64,000 nucleotides of DNA from JAJDTT01 sp965116695 (GCA_965116695.1 OZ220706.1:2542001-2606000); one strand, 5' to 3'. Positions 7,841 through 17,441 are shown, counted from the first letter of the stretch. Notes: a model not told the origin generated them from the sequence alone. A program made the numbers and translations.

Positions 7841-10092
7841 GGGTCCCCCGGCCCCAGCGGCCGACCGGAGGCGAACCGGCGCAACACGTTGCCGGTGATG
7901 CGCGACACCGTGTTGTCATAACCGTTTCGGGAAAGGCAGCCGCACCAGGCGATCGATCCCACCGAGAAGACGGCTCCTCCCCGGAGTCCTTCGAAGTAGA
8001 CCATGTCCGATCGGATCAATGGGCTCTTGTCCCCGAACAGAGGGCCGCTCAGATTGTGAAGGTCTTCCACCACACATTCGTATCCCTCGGAATGACCGAA
8101 GGATGAGGCCAACACCAGAGCGTGGGCCGGACTTCCCAGGGCGAGGTCGAATCGATCCAGCTCGAAGCCGGCGGCGCCGTACCGGAAAGACAACGACTCG
8201 AAGTCGCCGACCAGGTCGTCCTCGCCGATCCCCTCGAAGATGAACGCGGCCCGGGGATCGAAGCTGCCGGCCCGACGCCGATAGGGACGGCCCGATCCCA
8301 TTCCCTGGGACGTCATCCCCACACCCACCAGCTTCTGCGGCGCCCGATTCTGATAGCGCCAGAGACCCCCCAGCTCGCCCGTCGTGCTGTGGTAGAACTG
8401 CCCGTGCTCGGCCTCGCAGCTTCTGCTGCCGCCCCAGCGCCTCACTTCGATCACGTGTGGCCGTTCCGGATCGACCGTCGTCACCCAGTAGAAGCCGTTT
8501 CCACCCAGGTACATGAACCGTCCGCCCCGGGCCTGGTACGCCTGTAGGCCGGTGATCATCCGCCGGGTCCAGTATTCGGGGTGACTGCCGGTGAGAACCA
8601 CCCGGTATGGCGAGAGGAGCTCGACCCCTTCGTGATGCAGGTCCTCGTCGGTGATCACGTCGTAGCGGTACGACTTGGCCTCCAGCCAGTCCACCAGGTG
8701 CAGGTCGCCGCTGAGCTGATGGGGAGATCCCGCGCCCAGCGAGAGTGGGGGCAAGCGGTGATCCGGCCTCATGTTGACGATGGGCTTGAGACGCGACGAG
8801 TAGTGGGCGCAACTGCCGTCGGTATGCAGATCGTAAAGGCTGTGCAGCCGCTCGTTGACGATGAACTGGTCCTGGGGCCGTGACGAGCCGGGCTCCAGGC
8901 CCTTGACTGCCATCCGTTCCGGATTGTTGAACTTCTGGTTGGCGTAGGCGAGATAACTGAAGGTGGGCGCCAGGAAAGCGATGTCGGCGGTGGCGGTGCC
9001 TTTTCGGGGGCGGACGAAGAAGGGGATGTGGTCCTCGGCGTCCCCGGTCGTTAAGCGGGCGGCGTAGATCCCGCTGGGGAGGCCGGACGGCACCGCAAAC
9101 TCGAAGTCTACCTCCCACCCGGCGTCCTCCAGGTCGTCGTCATGGAAGTGGATGGCGCCGTACTCGCCGGGTGCCGCCTTGAAGTCGACTTCGTTGCCGG
9201 TCCAGTCGTGGCCGGTCACGGCCCTTGCCGGCAGGTTTACGGTCTGCCCGTGCAGGCCGTGAGGACCCGTGTCGGTGACCCTTCTTCCGGATGGGCCGAG
9301 GGAGAAGTCCCATGCCGCCAGCAAGGCCTCGTCCACGTCACTGGGAGCCGCTCCCCCTTTGAGCCTCTCGATTTCGGCGGGATCGAGGGCCCGTCCATAG
9401 AGGCAGGGGCCGTCGATCTTGCCGTTGAAATGTCCGGCCACCTGAGCCCGTGATCCGTCGGCTTGGTCCCAACAGGCGCCCATCAGGAGCGGGAAGGATC
9501 GGGCAACGATGCCGCCCTTCGCGGTGGCGCCGACCACCATTGCTCCCGACTGGTCCAACGGCCATCGGGGGTGGGGCTCCTGCCAGAGGCGCACGCTGCC
9601 TTCCGCGGCATCCCATGTGGCCGCCACGAAGTACCATTGCGACGCCGTCAACGGTGTCTCGGTCCGAAACTTCTCTACGCGGGCGTCACCGTCGCCGAAC
9701 CACAGGCTCAGACCCCGTTCCCCGTCGAGGAACAGGCCGTAACCAGCTTGTTTCGATTCTGACCACTGGGTCAGGATCCCCTGCCCCGCTTTGTCCGGCC
9801 TCGTGGGACGGATCCAGGCCTGAAACGTGAACCCGCCGGTAAAGTCCAGGGCCGACGGATCGCGAACGACGAGATACGATCCGCGATGAAGTGGCTGGAC
9901 CCGGCCCGGGTACGGGCCGTTCGGCGGAGCCGCCACGGGTTCAGACTTGACGCCCGGCCCTTTGGGGTTGTCGTCGCCGTGAATCAAGCGCACGATCTCG
10001 GCCCGATAGCTGGGCGTCCGGCAACTGACCATGAACCGGACCGTCTCACCCTGCTGGACGCTGAGCCGGTCGCCGTAGCCGACGATCTTCAT
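7837..10092 (-). CDS. N,N-dimethylformamidase large-subunit-like protein with LamG domain
   Basis: 751 aa, like the large (beta) subunit of N,N-dimethylformamidase. Order: short beta domain, concanavalin/LamG-like domain (about 95-290), then the DMFase core with FSYLAYANQKFN and VVLTGSHPEYW. In the characterised Paracoccus enzyme the iron is held by two Tyr and one carboxylate; the Glu of SHPEYW is the probable carboxylate here. No small subunit is adjacent and no signal peptide is seen. Homologues are widely annotated but mostly untested, so an amidohydrolase on another substrate is as likely as DMF hydrolysis. Divergent from the KARI-like gene. Confidence 0.8.
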   Translation of the reverse strand: MKIVGYGDRLSVQQGETVRFMVSCRTPSYRAEIVRLIHGDDNPKGPGVKSEPVAAPPNGPYPGRVQPLHRGSYLVVRDPSALDFTGGFTFQAWIRPTRPDKAGQGILTQWSESKQAGYGLFLDGERGLSLWFGDGDARVEKFRTETPLTASQWYFVAATWDAAEGSVRLWQEPHPRWPLDQSGAMVVGATAKGGIVARSFPLLMGACWDQADGSRAQVAGHFNGKIDGPCLYGRALDPAEIERLKGGAAPSDVDEALLAAWDFSLGPSGRRVTDTGPHGLHGQTVNLPARAVTGHDWTGNEVDFKAAPGEYGAIHFHDDDLEDAGWEVDFEFAVPSGLPSGIYAARLTTGDAEDHIPFFVRPRKGTATADIAFLAPTFSYLAYANQKFNNPERMAVKGLEPGSSRPQDQFIVNERLHSLYDLHTDGSCAHYSSRLKPIVNMRPDHRLPPLSLGAGSPHQLSGDLHLVDWLEAKSYRYDVITDEDLHHEGVELLSPYRVVLTGSHPEYWTRRMITGLQAYQARGGRFMYLGGNGFYWVTTVDPERPHVIEVRRWGGSRSCEAEHGQFYHSTTGELGGLWRYQNRAPQKLVGVGMTSQGMGSGRPYRRRAGSFDPRAAFIFEGIGEDDLVGDFESLSFRYGAAGFELDRFDLALGSPAHALVLASSFGHSEGYECVVEDLHNLSGPLFGDKSPLIRSDMVYFEGLRGGAVFSVGSIAWCGCLSRNGYDNTVSRITGNVLRRFASGRPLGPGDP

Positions 10093-10224
10093 TGCAGCCT
10101 GCCAGTACTCACGTTGACATCCCCAACCGGCGGGCGTCTAATGTGGTCAAGGTTTCGGACGCGGGTCGTGAATGACCGAGACTCGGCACTCCCCAATTTC
10201 ATTCGGTTCAGGAAGGTTAGCACA

Positions 10225-11241
10225 ATGGCAGAAGCGAAAGGCAAGCTGAAACGGGATCGTTTCTACACCGAAGAGGACGCAGACCTCGGGCTGATCAAGG
10301 ACCGCCCGATCGCGGTTCTTGGGTACGGCAGCCAGGGGCACGCCCAGGCTCAGAACATGAGGGATCAGGGTCTCGACGTCATCATCGGCAACGTCGAAGA
10401 CCGCTTCGCGGAACAGGCCCGCGGCGACGGGTTCGATGTCGTTTCCATCGCCGAAGCCGTCCAGCGCGGCCGGGTGGTCCTGATGCTGATCCCCGACGAG
10501 GTGCAGCCTGCCGTCTACAAGGCCGATATCGAACCGAACCTGACCCCCGACCACACCCTGGTCTTCGCCAGCGGATACGCCGTGCATTTCGGGCTCATCA
10601 CACCGCCCGGCTTCCTGGACGTCATTCTGTCCGTTCCCACCTGCGTGGGCGCCATCGTCCGCGAGCGCTATGCCCGGGGCCAGGGGGTCTTCGGTCACTT
10701 CGGCGTCTATCAGGACGTGACGGGTCATGCCCACGATCTGGCCCTGGCCGTCTCCATGGGAATCGGTATCTTGCGCTTCGGCGCCACCGAAACCACGTTC
10801 GGCGACGAGGTGGCGGTCAATCTCTTCGCCGAAACCGCGGGCCTGAGCGGTATGATCAAGTACCTCCTGACCGCCTTCGAAGTCTTGGTGGAAGCTGGCT
10901 TTTCGGCTGAGAAGGCCTACGGCGAAACCTTCTACGAGATTCAGTTCCTTGTGGAGTCCATCTGCCGAATGCCATTCGGCCAGGCGGTCGCCTTCGGATC
11001 GCCCACCGCCACCTACCTGGCCCTGACCAAGACCGGCGACGTGGTGACGGATGACGTCCGGGAGCGTATGCGGGAAATGCTGGACCGCATCAAGGCCGGC
11101 GAGCTGGTCCGCGACTGGAACCTGGAACAACTGGCCGGCTGCCCGGTCCTGAACCAGTGCCGGCGGGAGATCCTGGAACACCCCATCAGCGAGGTGGAGG
11201 AACTCTTTCTGGAACGGAAGCTGGCGTCGGGCGGCATCTAG
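10225..11241 (+). CDS. Ketol-acid reductoisomerase-like protein, catalytic residues altered
   Basis: 338 aa, class I KARI length. The NADP-binding GYGSQGHAQAQN is intact (33-44), and the all-helical C-terminal domain is recognisable (ETTF..., NLFAET, YGETFYEIQ). Three residues normally needed for acetohydroxyacid isomeroreduction differ: the AHGF His is Ser116 (FASGY), the APKGPGH Lys is Thr139 (VPTCVGA), and the first metal-ligand Asp of ETDLFGE is Asn199. Glu203, Glu234 and Glu238 remain. It is therefore probably not IlvC. No other branched-chain amino acid genes are near. The start at 10225 has AGGAAGG upstream. Convergent with the RhaT-like transporter, 4-bp stop overlap. Confidence 0.85.
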   Translation: MAEAKGKLKRDRFYTEEDADLGLIKDRPIAVLGYGSQGHAQAQNMRDQGLDVIIGNVEDRFAEQARGDGFDVVSIAEAVQRGRVVLMLIPDEVQPAVYKADIEPNLTPDHTLVFASGYAVHFGLITPPGFLDVILSVPTCVGAIVRERYARGQGVFGHFGVYQDVTGHAHDLALAVSMGIGILRFGATETTFGDEVAVNLFAETAGLSGMIKYLLTAFEVLVEAGFSAEKAYGETFYEIQFLVESICRMPFGQAVAFGSPTATYLALTKTGDVVTDDVRERMREMLDRIKAGELVRDWNLEQLAGCPVLNQCRREILEHPISEVEELFLERKLASGGI

Positions 11242-12314
11242 CCCCAGGCGGCGGCCAGGTGGCCGCTCCATCCCAGGACGAACATCGCCGAGACCAGGAC
11301 CGCGACGGCAATGGCCATCATCCCCAGCGGTTTTCTGCCGCTGCCGGCCCACTCGCCGCTGACCGCCCCCCAGAGATTGGCGCTCAGGATCCCCATCGAG
11401 GAGAGCATGGGGAAGCCGATCACCTCACCCAGGTTGCCGATCTTCCAGGTGCCCACCCCGTAGAGCAGCAGTCCCATGGGTCCCAGAAGTCCCATGCCCA
11501 GACCGATGAGGTAGTCCCGTGACGGCGGCACGAACAGACCCCAGGTCTTCTTTTTGGTGATGACGTAGGCGCAGTAGGCGGCGTTGACCAGGGAACCGGC
11601 CGTCATCCCGATGGCCCAGATGACATTGAGGGCCAGAAACGGGAGGGTACCTCGCTCCTCCGCCAGTTCGGCCAGGGGCGCCCCGTAGGCGAAACTCAGA
11701 TTGATCATGGGGTTGAGGAGGCCCGAGAGAACGGCGGCGATCACGCCGTACTTCACGTGAATGTCGAGCCGCCACTGCTTGACCTCCCCGCTGGTCGAGC
11801 CGGCCTCCGCCGGAGCCGCCATCTTGTCTTTGAGGTGCCCGGCCCAGGAACAGAACACGACTCCCACCACGGCCAGCAGCACGCCGGCGATGATGATCCG
11901 TCCCTGCATGGTGAAGAGCTCTTCCCGGTGGAGCAGCACCAGAGGGGCGAGGGATCCGACCGCTGCCCCCAATCCGGTGGCAATGGCGTAACTGAGTCCC
12001 ATGCCCGCCATTTTCAGAGCGAGGCCGAAAAAAACAGCGCCGAATCCGAAACCGAAACCGAAGATGAAGACGCGGAAGATGTCGAGACCGGAGGCCGCCG
12101 CCAGGACTCCCATCAGGTCGTTGACCGTCACGAAGCTCAGGACCCAGGGCATGAAGCAGAAGGAAATGACGGAGTAGACCATCCAGAGATGCTCCCATCT
12201 CCAGACCCGGATCCATTTCAGGCCCAACCCGAGCCCGCCGTCAATGAAGGCGCCCAAAGAGATCAGGGCAATGCCGAAAACGATATGGGCGGAGTCACCG
12301 AACATTTCGAACAC
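11238..12314 (-). CDS. RhaT-like sugar:proton symporter
   Basis: 358 aa integral membrane protein with about ten hydrophobic segments. The N-terminal WSWE-like segment (RVWRWEHLWMVYSVISF) and the overall pattern resemble the L-rhamnose/proton symporter family (DMT superfamily). It probably imports a deoxysugar or small organic solute across the inner membrane. With the KARI-like and DMFase-like genes alongside, it may feed an unassigned catabolic route, but no rhamnose genes (RhaA, B, D) are present in the window. Confidence 0.75.
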   Translation of the reverse strand: MFEMFGDSAHIVFGIALISLGAFIDGGLGLGLKWIRVWRWEHLWMVYSVISFCFMPWVLSFVTVNDLMGVLAAASGLDIFRVFIFGFGFGFGAVFFGLALKMAGMGLSYAIATGLGAAVGSLAPLVLLHREELFTMQGRIIIAGVLLAVVGVVFCSWAGHLKDKMAAPAEAGSTSGEVKQWRLDIHVKYGVIAAVLSGLLNPMINLSFAYGAPLAELAEERGTLPFLALNVIWAIGMTAGSLVNAAYCAYVITKKKTWGLFVPPSRDYLIGLGMGLLGPMGLLLYGVGTWKIGNLGEVIGFPMLSSMGILSANLWGAVSGEWAGSGRKPLGMMAIAVAVLVSAMFVLGWSGHLAAAWG

Positions 12315-12680
12315 CTGCTTTCAGAGTCGCCCGGACGGGGAGGGATTGGGCTCACGAACGCCGCCCCACAATGCGGACGGTACCATTGGTCAGCAGTTTA
12401 CATGGAGAACGGAGGAAAGAAAAAAGGAAGGTAATAGGGAAATCTACCATTAACAGAAAAAATTGTCCGAGATTTTCTATTCGTAATAAATACCGCCTGA
12501 AGAAGCGAGCACGACCGCGTTGCTGTTGCCCGTGCCCGCTGCCAACTACTTCATTGGGAGGCCGACCGTATTCTGGGAGGTCGGCGGCTGTAGGCTCCCG
12601 CTCCCATTTCCCGGCTTGGGGAATTCCGATCTGCAATACTGGTGAACCAAGAACCGGCCCGCCGCTCCGGAGAACGATGA
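12315..12680. other. 366-bp intergenic region with AT-rich promoter-like segment
   Basis: No convincing gene. A clearly AT-rich block at about 12400-12495 holds a candidate sigma70-type promoter for the ABC importer: TTGTCC at 12463-12468 and TAATAAAT starting at 12484. A 7-bp inverted pair (GCCGACC...GGTCGGC) lies near 12560-12590. The region serves two divergent genes, the RhaT-like transporter and the ABC solute-binding protein. Confidence 0.4.
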
Positions 12681-13994
12681 ATGAGGTCCAGCCAGCGAAT
12701 TGGACGGCGCGAACTGCTCAGACGAGGGGCCATGATCGCGGGAACGGCGGCGTTGCCATTCGTGGACGGTTGCGGGCCGGCCGGGGCTCCGGACGGCGGC
12801 CCGGACCGGCTCACCCTCCGAACCTGGAGTCCGGACACCCGGGACGCGGCGCTGGCCTCGGAGAGGTGGTGGCATGAGGCCTTCATGGCCGCCAATCCTC
12901 AGCTACGGGTGGAGCAGCTCACGGTCCCCTACGATGAGGACACGGTCAAGCTCAAGGCCGCGCACCGCGCCGGGACCAACGTCCCGGACATCCTCTGGAC
13001 CTACAATCAGAACCTCTACGCCTACGGCCTCGAAGGTCTGGTCCGCCCCCTCAACGACCTCATGTCGCGGATCGGTCCGGACCGCTATCCACGGCAGGTT
13101 CTGGACGGAATCCGGGTGGACGGGACCTATTACTCCGTTCCTTTCGTCGGCTTTCCGTTTTTCGTCTACTGCCGAAAGGACCTCTACGCCGCGAAGGGAC
13201 TCCATCCCCCCGAGACGCACGAGGAGCTGCTGGAGAACGTCGCCGCCCTGCACGATCCGCCCGGCCGCTACGGCTATCTGTTGACGAACCAGTACATCGC
13301 CGACACCTTCAATCTCAAGACGGCCATGTGGACCCACGGCGCCTACTTCTTCGACGCCGGGGACAACCTTGCGTTGGACCGGCCCGAGACCCTGAGGGCC
13401 TGGGCCTTCTACAAGGAACTGGGGAAATATTCCCCGCCCGGGTCCATGGCCCAGGGCGACCTGGAGAGCCGGGAGCTGATGCTGGACGGCCGAGTCGCCC
13501 ACATGTTCACGACCACCAGCTTTGCCGCCGACTTCGGCCCCGAGGACCTGAGCCGTCAGGGGGCATTCGCCTACCCCATCCAACCCGGGGCCAAGGGGGC
13601 TTCCCTGGACTTCAATGCGCTCGCGCTGCCGGCCCGGTCGAGGCAACCCGAACTGGCGAAGGACATGATCGGTTTCCTCCTGGAGCCGGAAAACTTCCAG
13701 GAGTTTCTGACCCGGACCGTCGTGGGTTGGGTTCCCATGCTCGAGGACGCCTGGACCGACCGGTACCTGAATCACCCTCGGATCGCGGCGGTGAGAGAGT
13801 ACCTGGAAGTGGGCAGAATCTCGCAGGAGACCGGGATCGTCTCCACGGGGTATTTCGGACCTTCCCGGCACTCCAGGGTCCTGATCGCCACCGACATCGA
13901 GAAACAGATCGGAGACCGCCTGGTGGTCTTCGACCAGAGTCCCGAAGAGGTCCTGGAATGGGCCGACTCGGTGCTGCGGAAAGCACTTGCCTGA
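12681..13994 (+). CDS. ABC sugar importer solute-binding lipoprotein
   Basis: 437 aa extracellular solute-binding protein of the MalE/UgpB type. The N-terminus has a twin-arginine-like motif (GRRELLRRGA) followed by a hydrophobic stretch and lipobox ending in Cys about residue 31 (PFVDGC), so it is an exported lipoprotein. Body motifs such as VPDILWTYNQ and VPFVGFPFFVYCRKDLY are typical of carbohydrate-binding members. CCGGAGA precedes the ATG. First gene of a four-gene operon with two permeases and the ATPase. Confidence 0.88.
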   Translation: MRSSQRIGRRELLRRGAMIAGTAALPFVDGCGPAGAPDGGPDRLTLRTWSPDTRDAALASERWWHEAFMAANPQLRVEQLTVPYDEDTVKLKAAHRAGTNVPDILWTYNQNLYAYGLEGLVRPLNDLMSRIGPDRYPRQVLDGIRVDGTYYSVPFVGFPFFVYCRKDLYAAKGLHPPETHEELLENVAALHDPPGRYGYLLTNQYIADTFNLKTAMWTHGAYFFDAGDNLALDRPETLRAWAFYKELGKYSPPGSMAQGDLESRELMLDGRVAHMFTTTSFAADFGPEDLSRQGAFAYPIQPGAKGASLDFNALALPARSRQPELAKDMIGFLLEPENFQEFLTRTVVGWVPMLEDAWTDRYLNHPRIAAVREYLEVGRISQETGIVSTGYFGPSRHSRVLIATDIEKQIGDRLVVFDQSPEEVLEWADSVLRKALA

Positions 13995-14009
13995 GTTTTC
14001 GGATCCAGG

Positions 14010-14894
14010 ATGCGGGCTGTAGATTTGAAGCACAGCGTCTACGTGCAGATTGCCGGGGTGGTCCTGACAGCTCCCGCCATTCTGCTGCTCTCGCTTGTTG
14101 TCGTGCTCCCCTTCGTCACGGCGGTCTGGTGGAGTCTCTCCCCCGATGCAGGTTCGGGCCCGACCCTGGCCGGTTATCGCTGGGTCCTGGACCCCGCGTT
14201 CTTTGAGGCCTTCAAGCACAGCCTCTACATCGGCGTATTTTCGGTTCTTCTGGAACTCGCCATTGCCATTCCGGCGGCGATCCTGCTCAACCAGGCGATC
14301 TCGGCCCGCGGTTTTTGCCGGGCGGCTCTGATGCTGCCTTGGGCCGTTCCCACCATTGCCGTGGCCGCCGCGTTCCTGTGGCTGGCCAACACCAATTACG
14401 GGCTTTTCAACCAGTTGGGACTCGGACTCGGGCTGCTCGATGCTCCCGTCGCGTTTCTCGGTTCTCCGGCGCTGGCGCTGCCCAGCGTGACCATTGCCCA
14501 CGCCTGGAAGGGCCTGCCGTTGGTCTTCGTCATCATTCTGTCCGCTCTCCAATCGCTCCCGCCCGAACTGATGGAAGCGGCCCGGGTGGACGGCGCGGGC
14601 CGGATGGCTCAGTTCACTCATGTGATCCTGCCTCATCTCAAGCCCTCCATCGCCTTGGCGGCGGTGCTTTCGGGCATCTACAACTTTTCCCTCTTCGACA
14701 TCACCTTCCTGCTGACCGGCGGCGGGCCGGCGGGTGAGACTACGACCCTGCCGTTGCTGCTCTACTACCAGGAATTCAAGGCTCTGGACACGGGCCGGGC
14801 GGCGGTTGTGGGCGTCTCGATCTTTTCCGCCGGCCTGATGGCGTTGGCTGCGCTTGGGTGGAGCTCGTTCGACCGGGAGTCAGGGAAAACCTGA
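14010..14894 (+). CDS. ABC sugar importer permease (MalF type)
   Basis: 294 aa, about six membrane segments. The cytoplasmic coupling motif EAARVDGAGRMAQFTHVILP (EAA loop) is intact, as in binding-protein-dependent type I importers. It starts 15 bp after the binding protein and its TGA overlaps the ATG of the next permease (TGATG), indicating translational coupling. Confidence 0.92.
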   Translation: MRAVDLKHSVYVQIAGVVLTAPAILLLSLVVVLPFVTAVWWSLSPDAGSGPTLAGYRWVLDPAFFEAFKHSLYIGVFSVLLELAIAIPAAILLNQAISARGFCRAALMLPWAVPTIAVAAAFLWLANTNYGLFNQLGLGLGLLDAPVAFLGSPALALPSVTIAHAWKGLPLVFVIILSALQSLPPELMEAARVDGAGRMAQFTHVILPHLKPSIALAAVLSGIYNFSLFDITFLLTGGGPAGETTTLPLLLYYQEFKALDTGRAAVVGVSIFSAGLMALAALGWSSFDRESGKT

Positions 14895-15796
14895 TGGGCG
14901 CGCTTTCCCGGAAAGTCCTGGGCTCGGGAGCGGGACGTCCCGTTACGGTCGCCTCGCCTGTGCGGCGGCAGCGCTCCCGCATGCTGGCTCTGCTGGCGTT
15001 AAGTATGACTCTGGCGATCCTCTTCCCGTTCCTCTGGATCGCGCTCTCCTCCTTCCGGGACCCCCAGAATTTCCTGACTCTGGAGCTGGGAGAAGCCCTG
15101 CCCCGGAGCCTGGATCTCTCCAGCTATCGTCTGGCCCTGGGCCGGACCGATCTCTTGAGCTGGGTGGGGAACAGCCTGTTGGTGGCGGCTTCGACGACCG
15201 TGTTGTCGCTGCTGGTCTCGGCGCCAGCGGCCTTCGCCCTGAGCCGTCTCGAATTCCGCGGCAAGGCTGCCCTGCAGTGGTTCAGCATGATCAGCTATGC
15301 CGTGCCGTCGATCATCATCGTGGTGCCGCTGTTCCTGATCCTGGTGAAGCTGGGCCTGAACAACTCCTTCGCTGGCCTGATCCTGGTTCACGCCACCTTC
15401 ACCATCCCCTTCGCCACCTGGGTCCTCCGGGACTTCTACCGGTCCATTCCTCCCGATCTGGAGGAGGCTGGCTACGTTGACGGAGCCGACCTGCTTCAGG
15501 TGCTCCGGTACATCGTCCTCCCCCTGTCGATCCCGGGCCTGCTGGCCGCAGGCGCCTACGCCTTCATCCTGTCCTGGAACGACTTCCTGTTCGCCTTGGT
15601 GATCATGGACGAAGCCGCGGCCTATACTGCCCCCGTGGGTGTGCACGCCTACTTCACCGGGCGGTTCCTGGGCGAGTCGACCTGGGCCCAACTGATGGCC
15701 GCGTCCTCCATCGTCAGTCTTCCCAGCGTCCTCCTCTTCGGGTTTTTTCAGCGTTACCTGGTCTCTGGATTCCTGAGGTCGGGGGTGAAGGGATGA
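14894..15796 (+). CDS. ABC sugar importer permease (MalG type)
   Basis: 300 aa, six membrane segments, EAA loop at EEAGYVDGADLLQVLRYIVLP. I chose the ATG at 14894 (TGATG overlap with the upstream permease, CAGGGA before it) rather than an ATG 36 bp earlier inside the upstream gene. Second permease of the heterodimeric channel. Confidence 0.92.
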   Translation: MGALSRKVLGSGAGRPVTVASPVRRQRSRMLALLALSMTLAILFPFLWIALSSFRDPQNFLTLELGEALPRSLDLSSYRLALGRTDLLSWVGNSLLVAASTTVLSLLVSAPAAFALSRLEFRGKAALQWFSMISYAVPSIIIVVPLFLILVKLGLNNSFAGLILVHATFTIPFATWVLRDFYRSIPPDLEEAGYVDGADLLQVLRYIVLPLSIPGLLAAGAYAFILSWNDFLFALVIMDEAAAYTAPVGVHAYFTGRFLGESTWAQLMAASSIVSLPSVLLFGFFQRYLVSGFLRSGVKG

Positions 15797-15811
15797 AGGA
15801 GGAGTCGACTT

Positions 15812-16906
15812 TTGGCTGACGTCGGACTGAAGAGGGTTACCAAGACCTACTCGGGAAACGTCCTTGCGGTGTCGGACCTGACGCTGCAAGTGGAACACGG
15901 CCAGTTCGCGGTCCTCCTGGGGCCCTCCGGATGCGGCAAATCCACGACGCTGCGCCTCATTGCGGGACTGGAGGAACCGGACCGGGGGGAGATTCTCATC
16001 GGCGGCGAGGTCGTCAACGACGTCCCTCCCCAGAAACGGAATCTGGCCATGGTGTTCCAATCCTACGCCCTCTACCCCCACATGAGCGTCGCGCAGAACA
16101 TGGAATTCGGCTTGAAGATGCGAGGCGTGCCGACCATCGAGAGCAGGGAACGGGTCGGTGCCGCCGCCCGGCTTCTGGGACTGGAAGAGCTGTTGGAACG
16201 CTATCCGAGCCAGCTTTCCGGGGGACAGAAGCAACGGGTGGCGCTGGGCCGGGCCATCGTGCGCAAGCCGGCGGTGTTCCTGCTGGACGAGCCACTGTCC
16301 AACCTGGATGCGCAGCTTCGGACCGAGACCCGAGTCGAGCTATTGAAGCTGCAGCGGCAGTTGAATGGCACCTTCATCCTGGTGACCCACGACCAGGTGG
16401 AGGCGATGATGCTGGCGGACGTCATCGCCGTGATGAAGGACGGGACCCTGCAGCAGACGGGGACGCCGGAGGAAGTTTACGACGAACCCGCAAACCTGTT
16501 CGTGGCCGGGTTCGTAGGCTCCCCGCCCATGAATCTCTTCCCCGGGGATCTGTTGCATGAAGACGGCGCCTGGCACTTCCGGGGTGAGTTCTCCGTGACC
16601 CTGCCCCATCTGAATCAGTTCCAGCCGACCCGTGAAGAGAACTTATCCGTCGTCCTCGGCTTCCGTCCCGAGGCGGCTCGAATCTCCACCACCGGGCACA
16701 TCCGACTTCGGACCGAGTTGGTGGAAAACCGGGGAGGCCAGAAATTTATCTACGGCTCTGCCAACAGAGGACAGAGGCTAAGCGTCGCCGTGGCCCCCGA
16801 CTCCTCGATCCGAGTCGGAGAGATCATTTCCGTTTGCATCATCACGGAACACCTCTTCCTCTTCGACGCCGCGACCGGAAAACGGATCGGCCCGGATACA
16901 GCCTGA
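15812..16906 (+). CDS. ABC sugar importer ATPase (MalK/UgpC type)
   Basis: 364 aa. Walker A GPSGCGKST (37-45), Q-loop, signature LSGGQKQRVALGRA, Walker B VFLLDEPLSNLD, switch His in VTHDQ, plus a C-terminal TOBE/OB regulatory domain typical of MalK/UgpC. The start is TTG at 15812, supported by a strong AAGGAGGAG Shine-Dalgarno 15 bp after the permease; no ATG lies in the right place. It closes a complete importer, with no glycosidase or regulator adjacent. Confidence 0.92.
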   Translation: MADVGLKRVTKTYSGNVLAVSDLTLQVEHGQFAVLLGPSGCGKSTTLRLIAGLEEPDRGEILIGGEVVNDVPPQKRNLAMVFQSYALYPHMSVAQNMEFGLKMRGVPTIESRERVGAAARLLGLEELLERYPSQLSGGQKQRVALGRAIVRKPAVFLLDEPLSNLDAQLRTETRVELLKLQRQLNGTFILVTHDQVEAMMLADVIAVMKDGTLQQTGTPEEVYDEPANLFVAGFVGSPPMNLFPGDLLHEDGAWHFRGEFSVTLPHLNQFQPTREENLSVVLGFRPEAARISTTGHIRLRTELVENRGGQKFIYGSANRGQRLSVAVAPDSSIRVGEIISVCIITEHLFLFDAATGKRIGPDTA

Positions 16907-16958
16907 AGCGAGCGGCATCTCCATTCCATCTCTCTCCGACCGCAAAAATTCCAGCGCC

Positions 16959-17441
16959 ATGACCGATTTTCTCATCCGCCCGGAGACAGAAGGTGACCGG
17001 GAGGGAATCGCAAGGCTTCTTCTCGCCGCTTTCCCCACGCCTTCCGAAGCCCGGCTCGTCGAGCGACTCCGCAAGGACGGCGATGTCATGTTCTCACTGG
17101 TCGCGGTGGAGGCATCGGAAGTCATCGGCCATGCCCTCTTTTCTCGACTACGCGCACCGGACGGAGCGCTTTCCCTGGCGCCGGTTGCCGTAACGGCAAA
17201 CCGCCGCCGCCGGGGAATTGCCGCCGCGATGATTGAGGCCGGACTCGAACGGGCGAGGGCGGAGAACTGGGCAGCAGTCGTCGTGCTTGGCGATCCTTCC
17301 TATTACCGGCGCTTCGGTTTCAACCGGGAGGCTGTGCGGGGCATGTCGTGCCGATATGCCGGTCCGGGTCTGATGGGCCTCGGACTTTCCGCGGGCGGTC
17401 TTGAAGGACCGCGGATCGAACATGCATCCGCCTTCTCATAG
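16959..17441 (+). CDS. GNAT-family N-acetyltransferase (YhbS-like)
   Basis: 160 aa. The acetyl-CoA-binding motif A lies in RRRRGIAAAMIEAGL, after the beta4 segment LAPVAVTANRRRRG, and is followed by VVVLGDPSYYRRFGF, a pattern typical of the YhbS group. The acceptor is unknown. It lies 52 bp after the ABC ATPase, same strand, with no obvious Shine-Dalgarno, so it may be a separate transcription unit. Confidence 0.85.
   Translation: MTDFLIRPETEGDREGIARLLLAAFPTPSEARLVERLRKDGDVMFSLVAVEASEVIGHALFSRLRAPDGALSLAPVAVTANRRRRGIAAAMIEAGLERARAENWAAVVVLGDPSYYRRFGFNREAVRGMSCRYAGPGLMGLGLSAGGLEGPRIEHASAFS

Noticed and set aside
10225..11241. Plain ilvC annotation
   Set aside because: Key catalytic and metal residues are replaced and no branched-chain pathway genes are near, so the symbol would mislead.
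12371..12877. 168-codon plus-strand frame over the gap before the ABC operon
   Set aside because: It overlaps the binding-protein gene out of frame, is very basic and Cys/Pro rich, and lacks a ribosome site.
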